Shown here: positions 10,585 through 20,369 of the stretch, one piece after another
How the letters are laid out: each line of letters opens with the position of its first letter
How positions within the stretch are numbered: the first letter of the stretch is position 1
Assembly (NCBI GenBank): GCA_012862575.1
Contig: BLSF01000032.1
Span: 434,001 to 498,000, forward strand
Direction of reading: 5' to 3'
DNA: 64,000 bases
From: Parietichytrium sp. I65-24A
Lineage: Eukaryota; Sar; Bigyra; Thraustochytrida; Thraustochytriidae
Translations under genes and position numbers: made by a program
Notes under the pieces: generated by a model
What the model saw: the letters and a program-made list of their open reading frames with translations, nothing else
Told to the model about the DNA's origin: nothing
Database searches by the model: none

Positions 10585-12417
10585 ATGGGTAATGCAGGCG
10601 CGAAGAAGAGAAGACAAGGGCAGGACGAGGTCGCCCCGAAGGAGAATGTACCGGCCAACGATAAACGGAACAAAACCCCTGCCACAACAGGCAAGGAGAA
10701 GGCCGTGGATGACGGCGAAATGCCGCGCAGATGGTCTGTCCTGGACCATGAGGACGAGCCCGGGAGGAGCATTAAAGATGACTACATCATTGGAAACAAA
10801 CTCGGCGAGGGGAGCTACGGTAAGGTGAGATGCGCCACCAACAGACTGACCGGGGAGCAAGTCGCTGTCAAGACGGTTTTGAAGAAGAACATGCGCAGAC
10901 TACACACTCTACGCCGCGAGATCGACATTATGAAGTCGATCGATAGCCCGCAAATCATCCGCCTTCACGATGTTTATGAGGACGATGCGTTCATCTACAT
11001 CGTCATGGACATGTGCAGCGGTGGTGAGCTTTTCGACCGCATCATTGAAGCGGGCTACTTCACCGAGCGGGATGCTGTCAGGTTGGTGCAACAGATCCTC
11101 AAGGCCGTTGCGTACCTCCACAAGAACAAGGTCGCACATCGCGATCTCAAGCCTGAAAATTTTCTGTTTGAGAGCAAAGACCCAGACGCTCCGCTCAAAC
11201 TGATCGATTTCGGCCTCTCCCGATTTTATAAGGACAACGACTTTATGAAAACCCGCGTGGGCACCCCTTACTACATCGCTCCCGAGGTGCTGGCCAAACA
11301 GTATGACAAATCGTGCGATATCTGGAGTGTTGGCGTCATCATGTACATATTGCTCTGCGGATACCCGCCATTTTACGGAGACTCTGAACGCCAGATTTAC
11401 GCGATGATCAAGCGTGGCGAGTTTGATTTTCCTTCAGCAGAATGGGGTAGCGTGTCTACGGCTGCCAAGGATCTCATTCGCCTGATGCTCGACGTGAACC
11501 CCAAAACAAGGGTCAATGCCGAGCAAGCGCTAATGCATCCGTGGTTTCGCCGATTTGAGCGCGAGAGGGCCTCGTCAAATCACTCCTCAACAAGTGCAGC
11601 CAGCGCACCAAGTCTTGAGAGTTCGGTCAGTACTCACAGCAGTTCGCAGGAGATTGACCCTATCACTTATGGCCATCCCCCACCACCCCCTCCACCAGAG
11701 ATGGCTCACGCCAGTGGGAACACCGATCTGGACCGTCAAGAAGAAGATTTTATTGATACCAAGCTTGTGGAGACGAAAGAACTCGAATCCAGCTCAAAAT
11801 CACGGAGGAAGAAGAAGAGCAGCAAGAAAACAAAGAGGAAAGACATGGACGAAAACCCTGCCGCTGTCACACCGCGAGGGTTGAAGCAGGACTCTTCTGG
11901 ACACCTGGACCCAAGTACAGTACTTCGACTGCGAAAATTTACTCAGTACAACCGACTCAAGCGCGCTGCTCTTGGTGTCATACTTCGGTATCTGAACCGC
12001 GACGAGATTAACTCCCTCCGCGCGCAATTTGAGGCCATTGACCTTGATGGAAACGGGGTGATATCTGTTCAAGAGCTCGCCAAAGCTATGCGTCAAGCCG
12101 GACTGAATCCATCAGCTGAAGAGGTTGAGCGCCTTGCTCAAGCTCTTGACGAAGACGGCAACGGAAAGATTGATTACGGGGAGTTCCTTGCAGCAATTAT
12201 GGATCGTCACCTCTACCTACGTGACGAGCTCCTTGAGACCGCCTTCCATTACTTTGACACTGATGGCAGCGGGATGATTACCTTCGATGATTTGCAAGCG
12301 CGCCTGGGCACTGATGATCCTGGTCTCGTGCAGTCAATTTTGATGAACTGTGACGGCGATCGAAACGGTATGATTGATCTTCAAGAGTTCAAGGCCATGA
12401 TGACTAGCGCCTGCTAA
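10585..12417 (+). CDS. Calcium-dependent protein kinase (CDPK) with four EF-hands
   Basis: Single exon, 610 residues. It starts MGNAGAKKRR, an N-myristoylation-type Gly2 followed by basic residues and no Cys3, suggesting lipid plus charge anchoring at membranes. The kinase domain is about 66-322: GEGSYGK loop, Lys96, HRDLKPEN (185-192, Asp187), DFG (208-210), APE. A roughly 120-residue Ser-, Pro- and Lys-rich linker (323-445, with a polyproline run near 365-371) comes before the junction helix (about 446-470, RLKRAALGVI). Four EF-hand loops follow at about 486-497, 522-533, 558-569 and 590-601, each beginning with Asp and ending with Glu or Asp. In CDPKs the junction acts as a pseudosubstrate released when calcium binds the EF-hands. 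The linker is normally only a few residues long, so its length here is unusual. Confidence 0.95.
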   Translation: MGNAGAKKRRQGQDEVAPKENVPANDKRNKTPATTGKEKAVDDGEMPRRWSVLDHEDEPGRSIKDDYIIGNKLGEGSYGKVRCATNRLTGEQVAVKTVLKKNMRRLHTLRREIDIMKSIDSPQIIRLHDVYEDDAFIYIVMDMCSGGELFDRIIEAGYFTERDAVRLVQQILKAVAYLHKNKVAHRDLKPENFLFESKDPDAPLKLIDFGLSRFYKDNDFMKTRVGTPYYIAPEVLAKQYDKSCDIWSVGVIMYILLCGYPPFYGDSERQIYAMIKRGEFDFPSAEWGSVSTAAKDLIRLMLDVNPKTRVNAEQALMHPWFRRFERERASSNHSSTSAASAPSLESSVSTHSSSQEIDPITYGHPPPPPPPEMAHASGNTDLDRQEEDFIDTKLVETKELESSSKSRRKKKSSKKTKRKDMDENPAAVTPRGLKQDSSGHLDPSTVLRLRKFTQYNRLKRAALGVILRYLNRDEINSLRAQFEAIDLDGNGVISVQELAKAMRQAGLNPSAEEVERLAQALDEDGNGKIDYGEFLAAIMDRHLYLRDELLETAFHYFDTDGSGMITFDDLQARLGTDDPGLVQSILMNCDGDRNGMIDLQEFKAMMTSAC

Positions 12418-13152
12418 TTTCTGGGTTCCAATGCACAAAAGTCTCAAATTCCCACCTTCTGGACTCAAAGTCAACTCCTCCACGTCCGCTTCACAATATC
12501 GAACTGGCTATCAGAGGGCTGCGTCGGTTTGCTCCAATATCGTTTTTGTTTTTAACCCTCCACACTGGTGTTTATGCCACGAACCGGAGAGAATTTTGCG
12601 CTTCCGTCCGAACTTCATTTCGGTCAAAACAAATTAATACCTGCCGGTATGCGAGTACCACCCATGTATAGTATCACACGTATGATATGACTGACAGTGT
12701 GTATAAGAAAAGAAAGAAAAGAAAACTTTGACTTTGTTGTTAATTTACTTGTACAATTTGCTTCCCTAATCAAAATATCTTGATCGTGAAATAATGGAGA
12801 GCCCCAAATCAGCACTAGTCGCCTATGTACTCGATTTGTCGGCTCTATACTGGATTCGATTGCCAAGGCAAAAAATCTCCGGTGCAGGCCATCGCAAACG
12901 TTGTGACAAATCATAAAAACCTTTTCTTAGTTTCCTTACTTTTATTGCCTCCTTGAAGAAACAGAAATGAGAGCAATCAAAACAGCTTACAATTACGTTG
13001 CGGGGTGGGGTGGGGGTGGAAAATTTGTGTCCTTGGGCCGCCACCGCCCGTTGTCTTTCGAAAAGACTAAGCGCGCAGCTAGCTAGACACGAAAGTGTCT
13101 TCCTCTGATCGTGCAAACCCAGCGTCATCGGAACCACGAAGTCTGCAAGAGC
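12418..13152. other. Convergent spacer between CDPK and Bud32
   Basis: No gene seen. AT-rich, with poly(A)-type stretches (AAGAAAAGAAAGAAAAG at 12707-12723) and a G-rich patch (GGGGTGGGGTGGGGGTGG near 13000-13018). Probably the two 3' untranslated regions. Confidence 0.55.
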
Positions 13153-13925
13153 TCATCCGATCATCTCGCGTTTTCTGCCCCGCTGCTGTACCTTGCGAAA
13201 TTTGGCGATTACTTTTTGTCTCTCAGCTTCGCTTAATGTCGCGCTGTAGCTGTCTAGTACCTTGTCAAAGAGCTCTTCTGAGCCAGGATGAGTGCTTAAA
13301 AAAGCGCGCTCCAGGACATAGAGGTCAACCGCTTTGTCCTCTACGTTTGCCCCCGCTTTTGAGAGTCCAAAGTCAATCAATACAAGCTCCTGGTCGCTGT
13401 CGCGAAGCATCACGTTTGATGTCGTGAGATCGCCGTGGGCGATTCCTGCATTGTGCAGTCTTGCAATAATCGTGCCGAGCTTTTGGCACATGTCGTCCTT
13501 CGCTGCGTTAGGCTCATCAAAAACTTCTCGAAGTGGTTTTCCCTCGATAAACTCCATCACGATTTTGTTTTCCACAGTATCCACCGCGAGGATACTAGGA
13601 GCAAGGACGCCTGCGGCGATGGCCTTCGCACTGGCCCTGACCTCCTGGGACAGCCTAGCTTTCGTCAGCTTTGCCTCTAAAGCGGGATGACGATAGCTCT
13701 TTCTGAACCTCTCTTTTACGACTGCCTCTTGCCCGCAGCATGTGGTCTTGAACAGTCGCTATGCAAATCCAAAAACAGCAATTGACAAAGGAATAGTCAG
13801 CCACCAGTCGTGACAAAAACACCACAGCTCTCCACGCTGTAGACAAGATCGAAAAAAGCAGGCGTGGATGGAGACACAAGCAAGAGTCGACTTACCGCTT
13901 CCGCGCCCTGATAAATGAGCTCCAT
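13153..13925 (-). CDS. BUD32: EKC/KEOPS complex kinase/ATPase Bud32 (PRPK/TP53RK), 1 intron
   Basis: Coding is complement(join(13153..13758,13896..13925)), 211 residues. The first exon is only 30 nt and encodes MELIYQGAEA. The intron at 13759-13895 (137 nt) has donor GTAAGTCGAC and acceptor GCATAG, phase 0. Joining restores the Bud32 opening QGAEARLFKT, followed by VVKERF and SYRHP, with the lysine of VVKERF as the ATP-binding lysine. Later motifs are HGDLTTSN (catalytic loop), IDFGLS (the DFG motif), EDKAVDLYVLERA and the C-terminal RGRKREMIG tail. Bud32 is the small atypical kinase/ATPase of the KEOPS complex that makes the tRNA t6A modification. The length is close to the archaeal and human minimum. 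Without the tiny first exon the gene looks N-terminally truncated, which is why the splice matters. Confidence 0.95.
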
Positions 13926-15810
13926 CTCTCTCTCTCTCTAGCTGTTAACAAGCTCACGCTCCTTGCCACCAAAGTGAACCGAAAGCACTGCGTCCGCAAA
14001 GCGCACACTCGATTCGCCGCTCAACTACGGTGCGTATTGTGCTTATTGTGCTTACTGTGCGCACTTCGCATGTCTCCGCGCACTCGAGCACTGACAGCGA
14101 GTACCACCTGGCGTACGTGCACTAGTGCGCACCAGTAATAGCTAGCTAGGAGTGGTGTGGTGTCTTGAGTGTCTTGTGACGCTTCCGCCACTCTTCACTG
14201 GGGCTACTGGGGCACTCTTTTCCTACTTTTGCTTCTAAAATCGTCTAATTTTGAATAATAGTAACTGAAGAACAAAGCTGTCTTCGTTTCCTTCGTCTGG
14301 ACCTGGACGCTCTCTCACAGCTCTCACAGTTCTCACAGCTCACAAATCACAAATCACAACTCACAACAAAAACGAAACAAAAGGCAACAAACGCAAGTTT
14401 TAATTTCACGAGTACTGAGACCTTTTTTTTTTTTTTAGATCTTTTGAGCTGTGAATGTAAAGCAAATTGCCAGAATCTGTTTTCGTCGATCATCTCTTCT
14501 CCCTTTCCTGTTCAGAATTCTGTTGCAGCAAATTGCGGCTCTTCCTGTCTCCGTGCCCCTCACTCTACTAGCTAGCCTAGCTATAAAACTACTATTCACA
14601 ATTTACTCTTTCAAGTTGAGCTTTCTTATGCTAGTCTGCATTATTATTTGTTAGCACTTGGACTAAAGAGCCTAGTTTTGAATAAATGTTGACTACATAG
14701 ATGGTTGATGGTTACACGTTCTGCTAGGTAAGGATCATATTGTAGTGCTAGAGGTGGAGCTTTATATAAGAATAGGCAGTGTAGCTCTAGGCTACATAAA
14801 ATTAACTCTAGCATAACATAGATATGTATAGTCTAAACTCTGATTGATAGATAGTTGAGAGGGAATAGGCGTTTACACTGTCCGTGCGTAAGAACAGAGA
14901 CGTTAATTAACTTTAAATGGCTACTAACAAGTCTCACCGTCGCGACTAAGTTTTACGACCGGTAAATAGGTTACGAGGCTTGACCAACTAGAAAATCCAC
15001 TACATACAGCGTCTAATTGCCCGGATTTGACATCCCCTAGCATAGCACCTCCTACCACTTCCTCTAACCTGGCCGCACGTATCCTTGCCTACGGTTCCTA
15101 AGGCGCTGCAAGTATCCGGCATGGGAGAAAGAAAGTGTCCGCGCAGGCAGGAGTAGTCACACGATAGCGTCCGCCTACTGCGCCGTAGTAGTAGTACCAC
15201 AAGCTTTAGTCGTGAGAAGACAGAAGACAGGCTTCTACGCAGTCAGGTGCATCCGCGGAGTGCAGAGAACGGAGAGCAGCGAGAGAGCAGGACACCAACG
15301 GCATTTGGTCCATTTTGGCCCTCCGAGAGCGTCACCTCGGCGGGACGAGTGTGGGCCGTAGGTGTGTAGGTGTGTAGGTTTGCAGGTTTGTAGGTGTGGG
15401 ACCTGGCGGCGTTCAGCTCTTGCGCATATATACATATTCGCGAACATACGTCTGTCTCTGGCCGCTCGCGCGAAGACGTGGTGCCTGCTACGTATCTATC
15501 TGCCAGCTTCGTGGAGTGTTGTGGCAACAGAGAAGACGTTTACGTTGCCTGGATCTGGATCTGGATCTGGATCTGGAAGAACGAACCTGCTTCTCAATCT
15601 AAGATCCGCCCAAGACCTCGATTCTGAATTCTTCTGGTAAATCGCTTGGGGGTTGGCGGCCCAATTTCTGGCGTTGGACTGTGGAGTGGCAGTCCTCCAT
15701 TTATCTGTCTCTCTGTGGACCGTCTCTTGAACGAGTCCATTCAATCACTTGTCCGAGCTCTTCGCCTCACTTCGTTTTTCGTGAAACCTGACGCATCCTT
15801 CCAGCCGGCC
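13926..15810. other. 1.9 kb divergent spacer between Bud32 and the coiled-coil gene
   Basis: No gene found. Features: a CT run at 13924-13940, CTAG-rich oligomers (14142-14150, 14567-14583), a T14 run near 14423-14436, an AT-rich block at 14580-14900, and CACAAAT repeats near 14340-14360. A GGATCT array lies close to the downstream gene. The frame of the downstream gene is open back to an ATG at 15646, so part of the end may be coding. Confidence 0.55.
15550..15577. repeat. (TGGATC)n microsatellite
   Basis: Four and a half perfect 6-nt units, about 70 bp before the first in-frame ATG (15646) of the downstream gene. Confidence 0.9.
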
Positions 15811-17718
15811 ATGACCTCGCGAAATGGCAAATTCCGCTCGCTCAAGCCCGGAGAATTCTCTGCGATGGCGGCCGAATTCGCCAAGCAGGCAGAACAAGCG
15901 GATCAGTTTGACCATTCGGGCAACCTGGAACGCAAACTTGAATCAGATTTAACGGCCGAGCAGAACGCCATTGCGGAGGAAGACGAGTCCGCTCCTGCGC
16001 CAGATGATGTCCCCGCATCCGTGGAAGAGGACCTCAGTTCGTCTCGCAAAGATACAGGTGTTGATGATGAACATCAAGATGTTCAGGCCCAAGTCGAGCG
16101 TACAGGCCATGAAGCGGCGCTAAAGGAGGCACAAGAGGTTGGGGTTGAGCAAACATCAGCTGAGGAGGGGTTGGGATCTCAAGCGGTCTCTGATTCGCGC
16201 ACTGAAGCACAAACAGAGCAAGCACAAATTGAAACTGAAAAGCACGGTGAGGAGACTAGCCTGCATCCTGATGTCGTCGGCGCGGAAGGTGTGAAAGAGG
16301 AATCGGAGACGAATTCAAACAGTGAAAAGTCGAAGAAGATGACTGCACCCGACGCACAAACTTTAGTTGGGGAGATCAGGGAAGAAAACATACAAGAAGA
16401 AGCTCACGCTGACAGAGTTCCATTGCAGGAAGCGCTTGGAGGCGTTGAAGAGGAAGTGGAGGCTGACAATAATCTGAAAATGGAAAGGAAGGACGAGCGG
16501 ACACCTGCAAGCAAGGAGGAGAACTCTGATTCGCAGTCTGACTCCCTGGCTCGCGGACCTGAGGAAGAAGATGGACGGGAACGTAAAGGTGGGGATGAAG
16601 ACTCTTTTGGCGACCGGGAGCAATTCGTTCCTCAGCCGGAAGTCATACCATCTTCGTCGTCGTCGTCTAAGCCAGTTCCAAGAGAGAGAAAATCCATCAA
16701 CAATTCTCTTCACCTTCCGCTGGGTGGTGGAAGAGACGAAGCGCTCTTGGTCAACTCCCATCCATGCCCCTCTCCGCGCTTTGAAAGAATATACGAGAAT
16801 TCAAAGTCTCGCAAATCGCTCGTTCAAACCCTCGACACGTTGGTGAACACACTTGGAGATGCGATTGGGGTCTCGGGCGCAAATAACGACATTTGTAGAG
16901 AGAACATCAGTATCTTGCAGCAGACTCGCGCAGCGCAGAAGGAGGAGAAAATCACCACGCTAGCCAGAGCTATCAGGTCTACTCGGGAGGCCTCGCTGAA
17001 CGCGCTATCTTTTCTTGATACCGAGCTGGCCGGGAAAGCTCCGGCGACACTGGTCGAACGGGAATTGGGCGCGGTGCGAAGCGAAAATGAACAGTTACGA
17101 GAGAGGGTGCTAGAGCTGACATCTCGCTTGAAGAAAGCAGAGCAAGATAATGTCCAGTTGCAAGCGCAGCTAACGGAAGAAAATCAAGCGAAATCAAAAG
17201 CAGAGCAGCAAGTCGCCTCGCTCTCAGAACAAGTGCAGCTGGCCAATTCACGGCTTGCGGAGAAGGACAAAGAAATCGAGAGGATAGGCTCTGAGGCTAC
17301 GGCCTCGCGGAGTCATCCGTCGGAGCCAGCAGGAATGGGCCGCCGCAGATCAAGCAACAAAGGCGGTATCCGATCTCCAAAAGCGAACGAATCAGGAGAA
17401 CAGAATGAAGGCAATTCTGCAAGGCCAGACTCGTTCGAGGCTGATCGAGATTCAAAGCCTGTCGGCATTGTAGCTGGCGGCATTCACATGATAACTTCAA
17501 TTGTCTCTTTCCTTTGGAGGGGGGGTCAAAACCAGGAAGGATCTCCAAGGGCCTCACCGCGAGGTTCGCCACGTAGCTCCCCTCAGACCTCTGTCAGAAC
17601 GTCCAGCTCGGCAAGGCATTCACACTCCTCTCCGCGTTCGTCACCTTTGAACCTTTTGCGCCGAAGAGCAAGCTCAACCGCCCAGGCGCCGTCGGGCTCT
17701 GCTGCGCCTTGTCAATAA
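15811..17718 (+). CDS. Acidic coiled-coil protein of unknown function with Ser/Pro/Arg-rich tail
   Basis: Not recognised as a known family. From the ATG at 15811 it has 635 residues; an in-frame ATG at 15646 would add 55 less polar residues and cannot be excluded. The first 300 residues are strongly acidic (Glu, Asp, Gln) and probably disordered. A central part (about 320-430) is mixed, with LVQTLDTLVNTLGDAIGV looking helical. A heptad-type coiled coil follows at about 425-515 (VERELGAVRSENEQLRERV...). Near 555-570 a hydrophobic stretch (GIVAGGIHMITSIVSFLW) could be an amphipathic or re-entrant membrane segment. The tail repeats SPR (SPRASPRGSPRSSP) and is rich in Ser and Arg. Plausible roles include a scaffold or membrane tether; none can be claimed. 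Confidence 0.75.
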   Translation: MTSRNGKFRSLKPGEFSAMAAEFAKQAEQADQFDHSGNLERKLESDLTAEQNAIAEEDESAPAPDDVPASVEEDLSSSRKDTGVDDEHQDVQAQVERTGHEAALKEAQEVGVEQTSAEEGLGSQAVSDSRTEAQTEQAQIETEKHGEETSLHPDVVGAEGVKEESETNSNSEKSKKMTAPDAQTLVGEIREENIQEEAHADRVPLQEALGGVEEEVEADNNLKMERKDERTPASKEENSDSQSDSLARGPEEEDGRERKGGDEDSFGDREQFVPQPEVIPSSSSSSKPVPRERKSINNSLHLPLGGGRDEALLVNSHPCPSPRFERIYENSKSRKSLVQTLDTLVNTLGDAIGVSGANNDICRENISILQQTRAAQKEEKITTLARAIRSTREASLNALSFLDTELAGKAPATLVERELGAVRSENEQLRERVLELTSRLKKAEQDNVQLQAQLTEENQAKSKAEQQVASLSEQVQLANSRLAEKDKEIERIGSEATASRSHPSEPAGMGRRRSSNKGGIRSPKANESGEQNEGNSARPDSFEADRDSKPVGIVAGGIHMITSIVSFLWRGGQNQEGSPRASPRGSPRSSPQTSVRTSSSARHSHSSPRSSPLNLLRRRASSTAQAPSGSAAPCQ

Positions 17719-18090
17719 GAACAGTACCAGTAAATATGTTTGTTGTAGAACTAGTAGAGCAAGTAGACTCGCATTGATCTTTGTATTTTTCACACCTTCG
17801 ATTCCAAAGGGCTCATCGGGCTACTTCTGGTAAGGCAATTAAATCCCCCTCCACTTTGGTGAGCAAGTCGCCGAATGCCTTGGTGCAACCTTCACATCGT
17901 CATTTCCCTTTAAAAAGTCGCTCTGCAATGAACGCGAGACGATGACGTCAAAAGAATACCGTCAAAAAGATGAGGTTGTTGTCTTTTCTCTATACATTCA
18001 TTGATCTAAGAGTTATGTTCGTGCACAAAAGTGCGTGTGGAGTATTGATTTACGGTTTCCTTGACTGACTGCTGCTCAGGTCAAGGGAGA
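17719..18090. other. Convergent spacer between coiled-coil gene and ARMC1
   Basis: Nothing recognisable; moderately AT-rich, consistent with two facing 3' untranslated regions. Confidence 0.5.
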
Positions 18091-19122
18091 CTAGTAGCCC
18101 ATGAGCCAGCTCGATGCACCGGACAAAAAGTTATTCATTTTCCCGATCAGCCTCGAGCTTTTTTCGAGCTTCTTCGCCTCCTCCTCCTTCCGTTGTTGCT
18201 CGAGGCGGGACTCTAAACTACTAAAGCCCTGGCGCGCAACCTTGGCGGAATTTTCGTGGTCCTCGTCTTCATATTCATCCTCTTCAAGATATTCAGGGTA
18301 TTCGTCTTCCTCGCGTGTCTCCAGAAAAGCGAATTGGTTAGACTCCTGGCGTTTTGAAGCTGGAGGCACCACTACTTTTGCAAGTTGGCCCTCTTCTCCA
18401 ATTGCCTCGATCACGCTCTTCACAAAAGCCTCACTATCCTCGACTCGAGTACCGATTACGAGATGGGATTTCTCGGCGTTCACTGTCACAGAAATGACTC
18501 CATCGATCTGAATAGCCTTCCCCTCCACTGCCTCACGAACATTATTTTGATTTACGCCTTCCACATGAAAAGTGAGAGTGCGGAACTCGCCGAGTTTGTG
18601 CTTGGACAGAGTTGGGGACCGGGAACCGTATCCGAGACCGAAGGAGACGCGACGTCCAATGGTGCTCATGAGCCCCTCATCTTCCAAAGATGACTGTGGC
18701 TCTTCGGCTTTGACGTGGATGTCGAGATTTTCCAGCGTAGCAGTCACAAACTCCCGAATTTTTGGATGTTCCACTGCCCTTGGAAGTGCTGAGGTCTAAA
18801 AGTATTTTCGTGGTCACGTCAGCTATGCGACAACTCGAGACGAAAAAATGGACAAGGCGCCAAATCAACTTACCAGGTTGTTCACGAGATTGGGAAACTC
18901 GCGCATCACCTCCTGATTTGCCGGATGCGACGACAAGAATTGCAGAGCGCGGGTCGCGATGAGGAGCACCTCAATATCATCGTGCTGAGTGTATTGCACC
19001 AGCCCAGCCAAACATCCCTTCTCCTGCACGATGAAGGGCTGGTTTTCCGGATCCTTCGCGAGCGTCAGCAGCTGCTTCGCAATGGCGCGGCTGTTCGGCA
19101 CATCGATCGTCACCGTGTCCAT
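18091..19122 (-). CDS. ARMC1: ARMC1-like protein: armadillo-type N-terminus plus HMA-like domain, 1 intron
   Basis: Coding is complement(join(18091..18795,18874..19122)), 317 residues. The intron at 18796-18873 (78 nt) has donor GTAAGTTGAT and acceptor CTTTTAG, phase 0. Exon 1 encodes the armadillo-type part: LLTLAKDPENQPFIVQEKGC followed by LAGLVQYTQHDD closely parallels the start of animal ARMC1. Exon 2 carries a ferredoxin-fold, heavy-metal-associated-like domain (LTFHVEGVNQNNVREAV...IDGVISVTVN) without a CXXC metal motif, then an acidic stretch and a final NFLSGASSWLMGY that resembles the hydrophobic ARMC1 tail. Animal ARMC1 associates with the mitochondrial MICOS/MIB machinery and affects mitochondrial distribution; the same site is inferred here. 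The frame is open upstream to an ATG at 19311, but the homology begins at 19122. Confidence 0.85.
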
Positions 19123-20144
19123 CCTGCGCTCAAATGTTCCCCTTATCCTGAGCCTTCCTATCCGGACCTGTCGAGAGCCTGAGTCGCGTGTCGTACGTAT
19201 CAGTGCAGAACGCCTTGCGTCCACCAGAGTGCGCACTCTCCGCCAACAAAATGCAACAAAATGCAACAGAAGTCTCCGAGTCGAGCCTGCGTCTGCTCTG
19301 CAATACGACACTCCCCTTCACTTGCACATGGATGCCACAAAGCTCAACTTGAGCTCCAACAAACAGTAAGAGCATTTATTACTCGTCGCACTTTTCGCAC
19401 TTCTCGCACTTTTTCCAAGTTCATGCCTACGCATCGATAGTCAAGAGTACGGATAGGGTCAGGTAATCGGAGCTATGGAACCAAGGAATGCAATTCAAGG
19501 CTATGGAGATCACTAGATAGGGCTAGGATGGCAGTTTCATCTTCGTCTCAGCGAGAAGTAGGACGTCTTATCGTCTTTTTCGTAAACGTTTCTCTGAAGG
19601 ATCTAGATTCCGGAATTTGCCACTGCTTTGAGATAAGACGAGAGATCAAATCTTTCGCAAGTAAGTCTTTGGTTAGTCACGAAGGCGGAAAAAGGTTAGG
19701 TCTTTATTAAACTTATAAAATTTCCTTGAACGAAAAATGTCCCACCAGGCAAACCTTCCTAGTCCATTCTCCAATACTGAATACATTAGTGAACAACGAG
19801 CACCTCCTCAACTTGGAGAGAACCAAGGTCCCGGTAGTCCCGGTTCTGCGACGAAGAACCATGCCACCATTACGAGTAGCACATTAATCACTCCTATTGT
19901 AATACTACGTACAAACAACGCTCACCTTACGTGCTCAGTTAGGCATAACAGCACACTGCACACCTATCAATAGTAGAGCTTAGCAGAGCACGGATTGAAG
20001 TAGTACCGGAACGTGGTATTCGTCGCTAATGAAAAGCCTACAAGTAAATATTTCAATCCTGTTCTGCGAGGCGGGACCCGGTGGTTATAACTTGCGCGAA
20101 AAGTGAAAAAGTCAACGAGTCAGGAAGACAGCCAGACAGCCAGA

Positions 20145-20189
20145 AAGGAAGTAAGGAAGGAAGTAAGGAAGGAAGGAAGGAAGGAAGAC
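20145..20189. repeat. (GGAA)n with GTAA interruptions
   Basis: About ten tetranucleotide units, AAGGAAGTAAGGAAGG type, about 180 bp before the CENP-A start. Confidence 0.9.
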
Positions 20190-20284
20190 ACATAGGAAGA
20201 CAGACGTCCCCACCGTCTCCACGACCACCTTCAGGACAGAACATTGACTGCGAACAGTTCGCTCTTCCGGCCATCTGCAGCAGC

Positions 20285-20315
20285 TGCAAGAGGTGCAAGA
20301 GGTGCAAGAGGTGCA
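20285..20315. repeat. (GAGGTGCAA)n, three copies
   Basis: Three near-perfect 9-nt units directly upstream of the CENP-A coding start, in the probable 5' untranslated region. Confidence 0.8.
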
Positions 20316-20369
20316 GAGCTCGAGCGACCACGCGACCCACCGCTTCACACCGCTTCACACGAAGGAACA

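Larger units (their letters stand above)
19123..20369. other. 1.25 kb divergent spacer between ARMC1 and CENP-A
   Basis: No gene seen. It contains a GGAA array (20145-20189) and a 9-nt array of GAGGTGCAA (about 20285-20315) some 55 bp before the CENP-A start. The frame upstream of CENP-A is open to an ATG at 20244, so a longer N-terminus is formally possible. Confidence 0.55.

Noticed and set aside
20244-20369. N-terminal extension of CENP-A from an upstream ATG
   Set aside because: The added residues come from the GAGGTGCAA microsatellite (ARGARGAR-type sequence); the ATG at 20370 has a better AACA context and a plausible histone-tail start.
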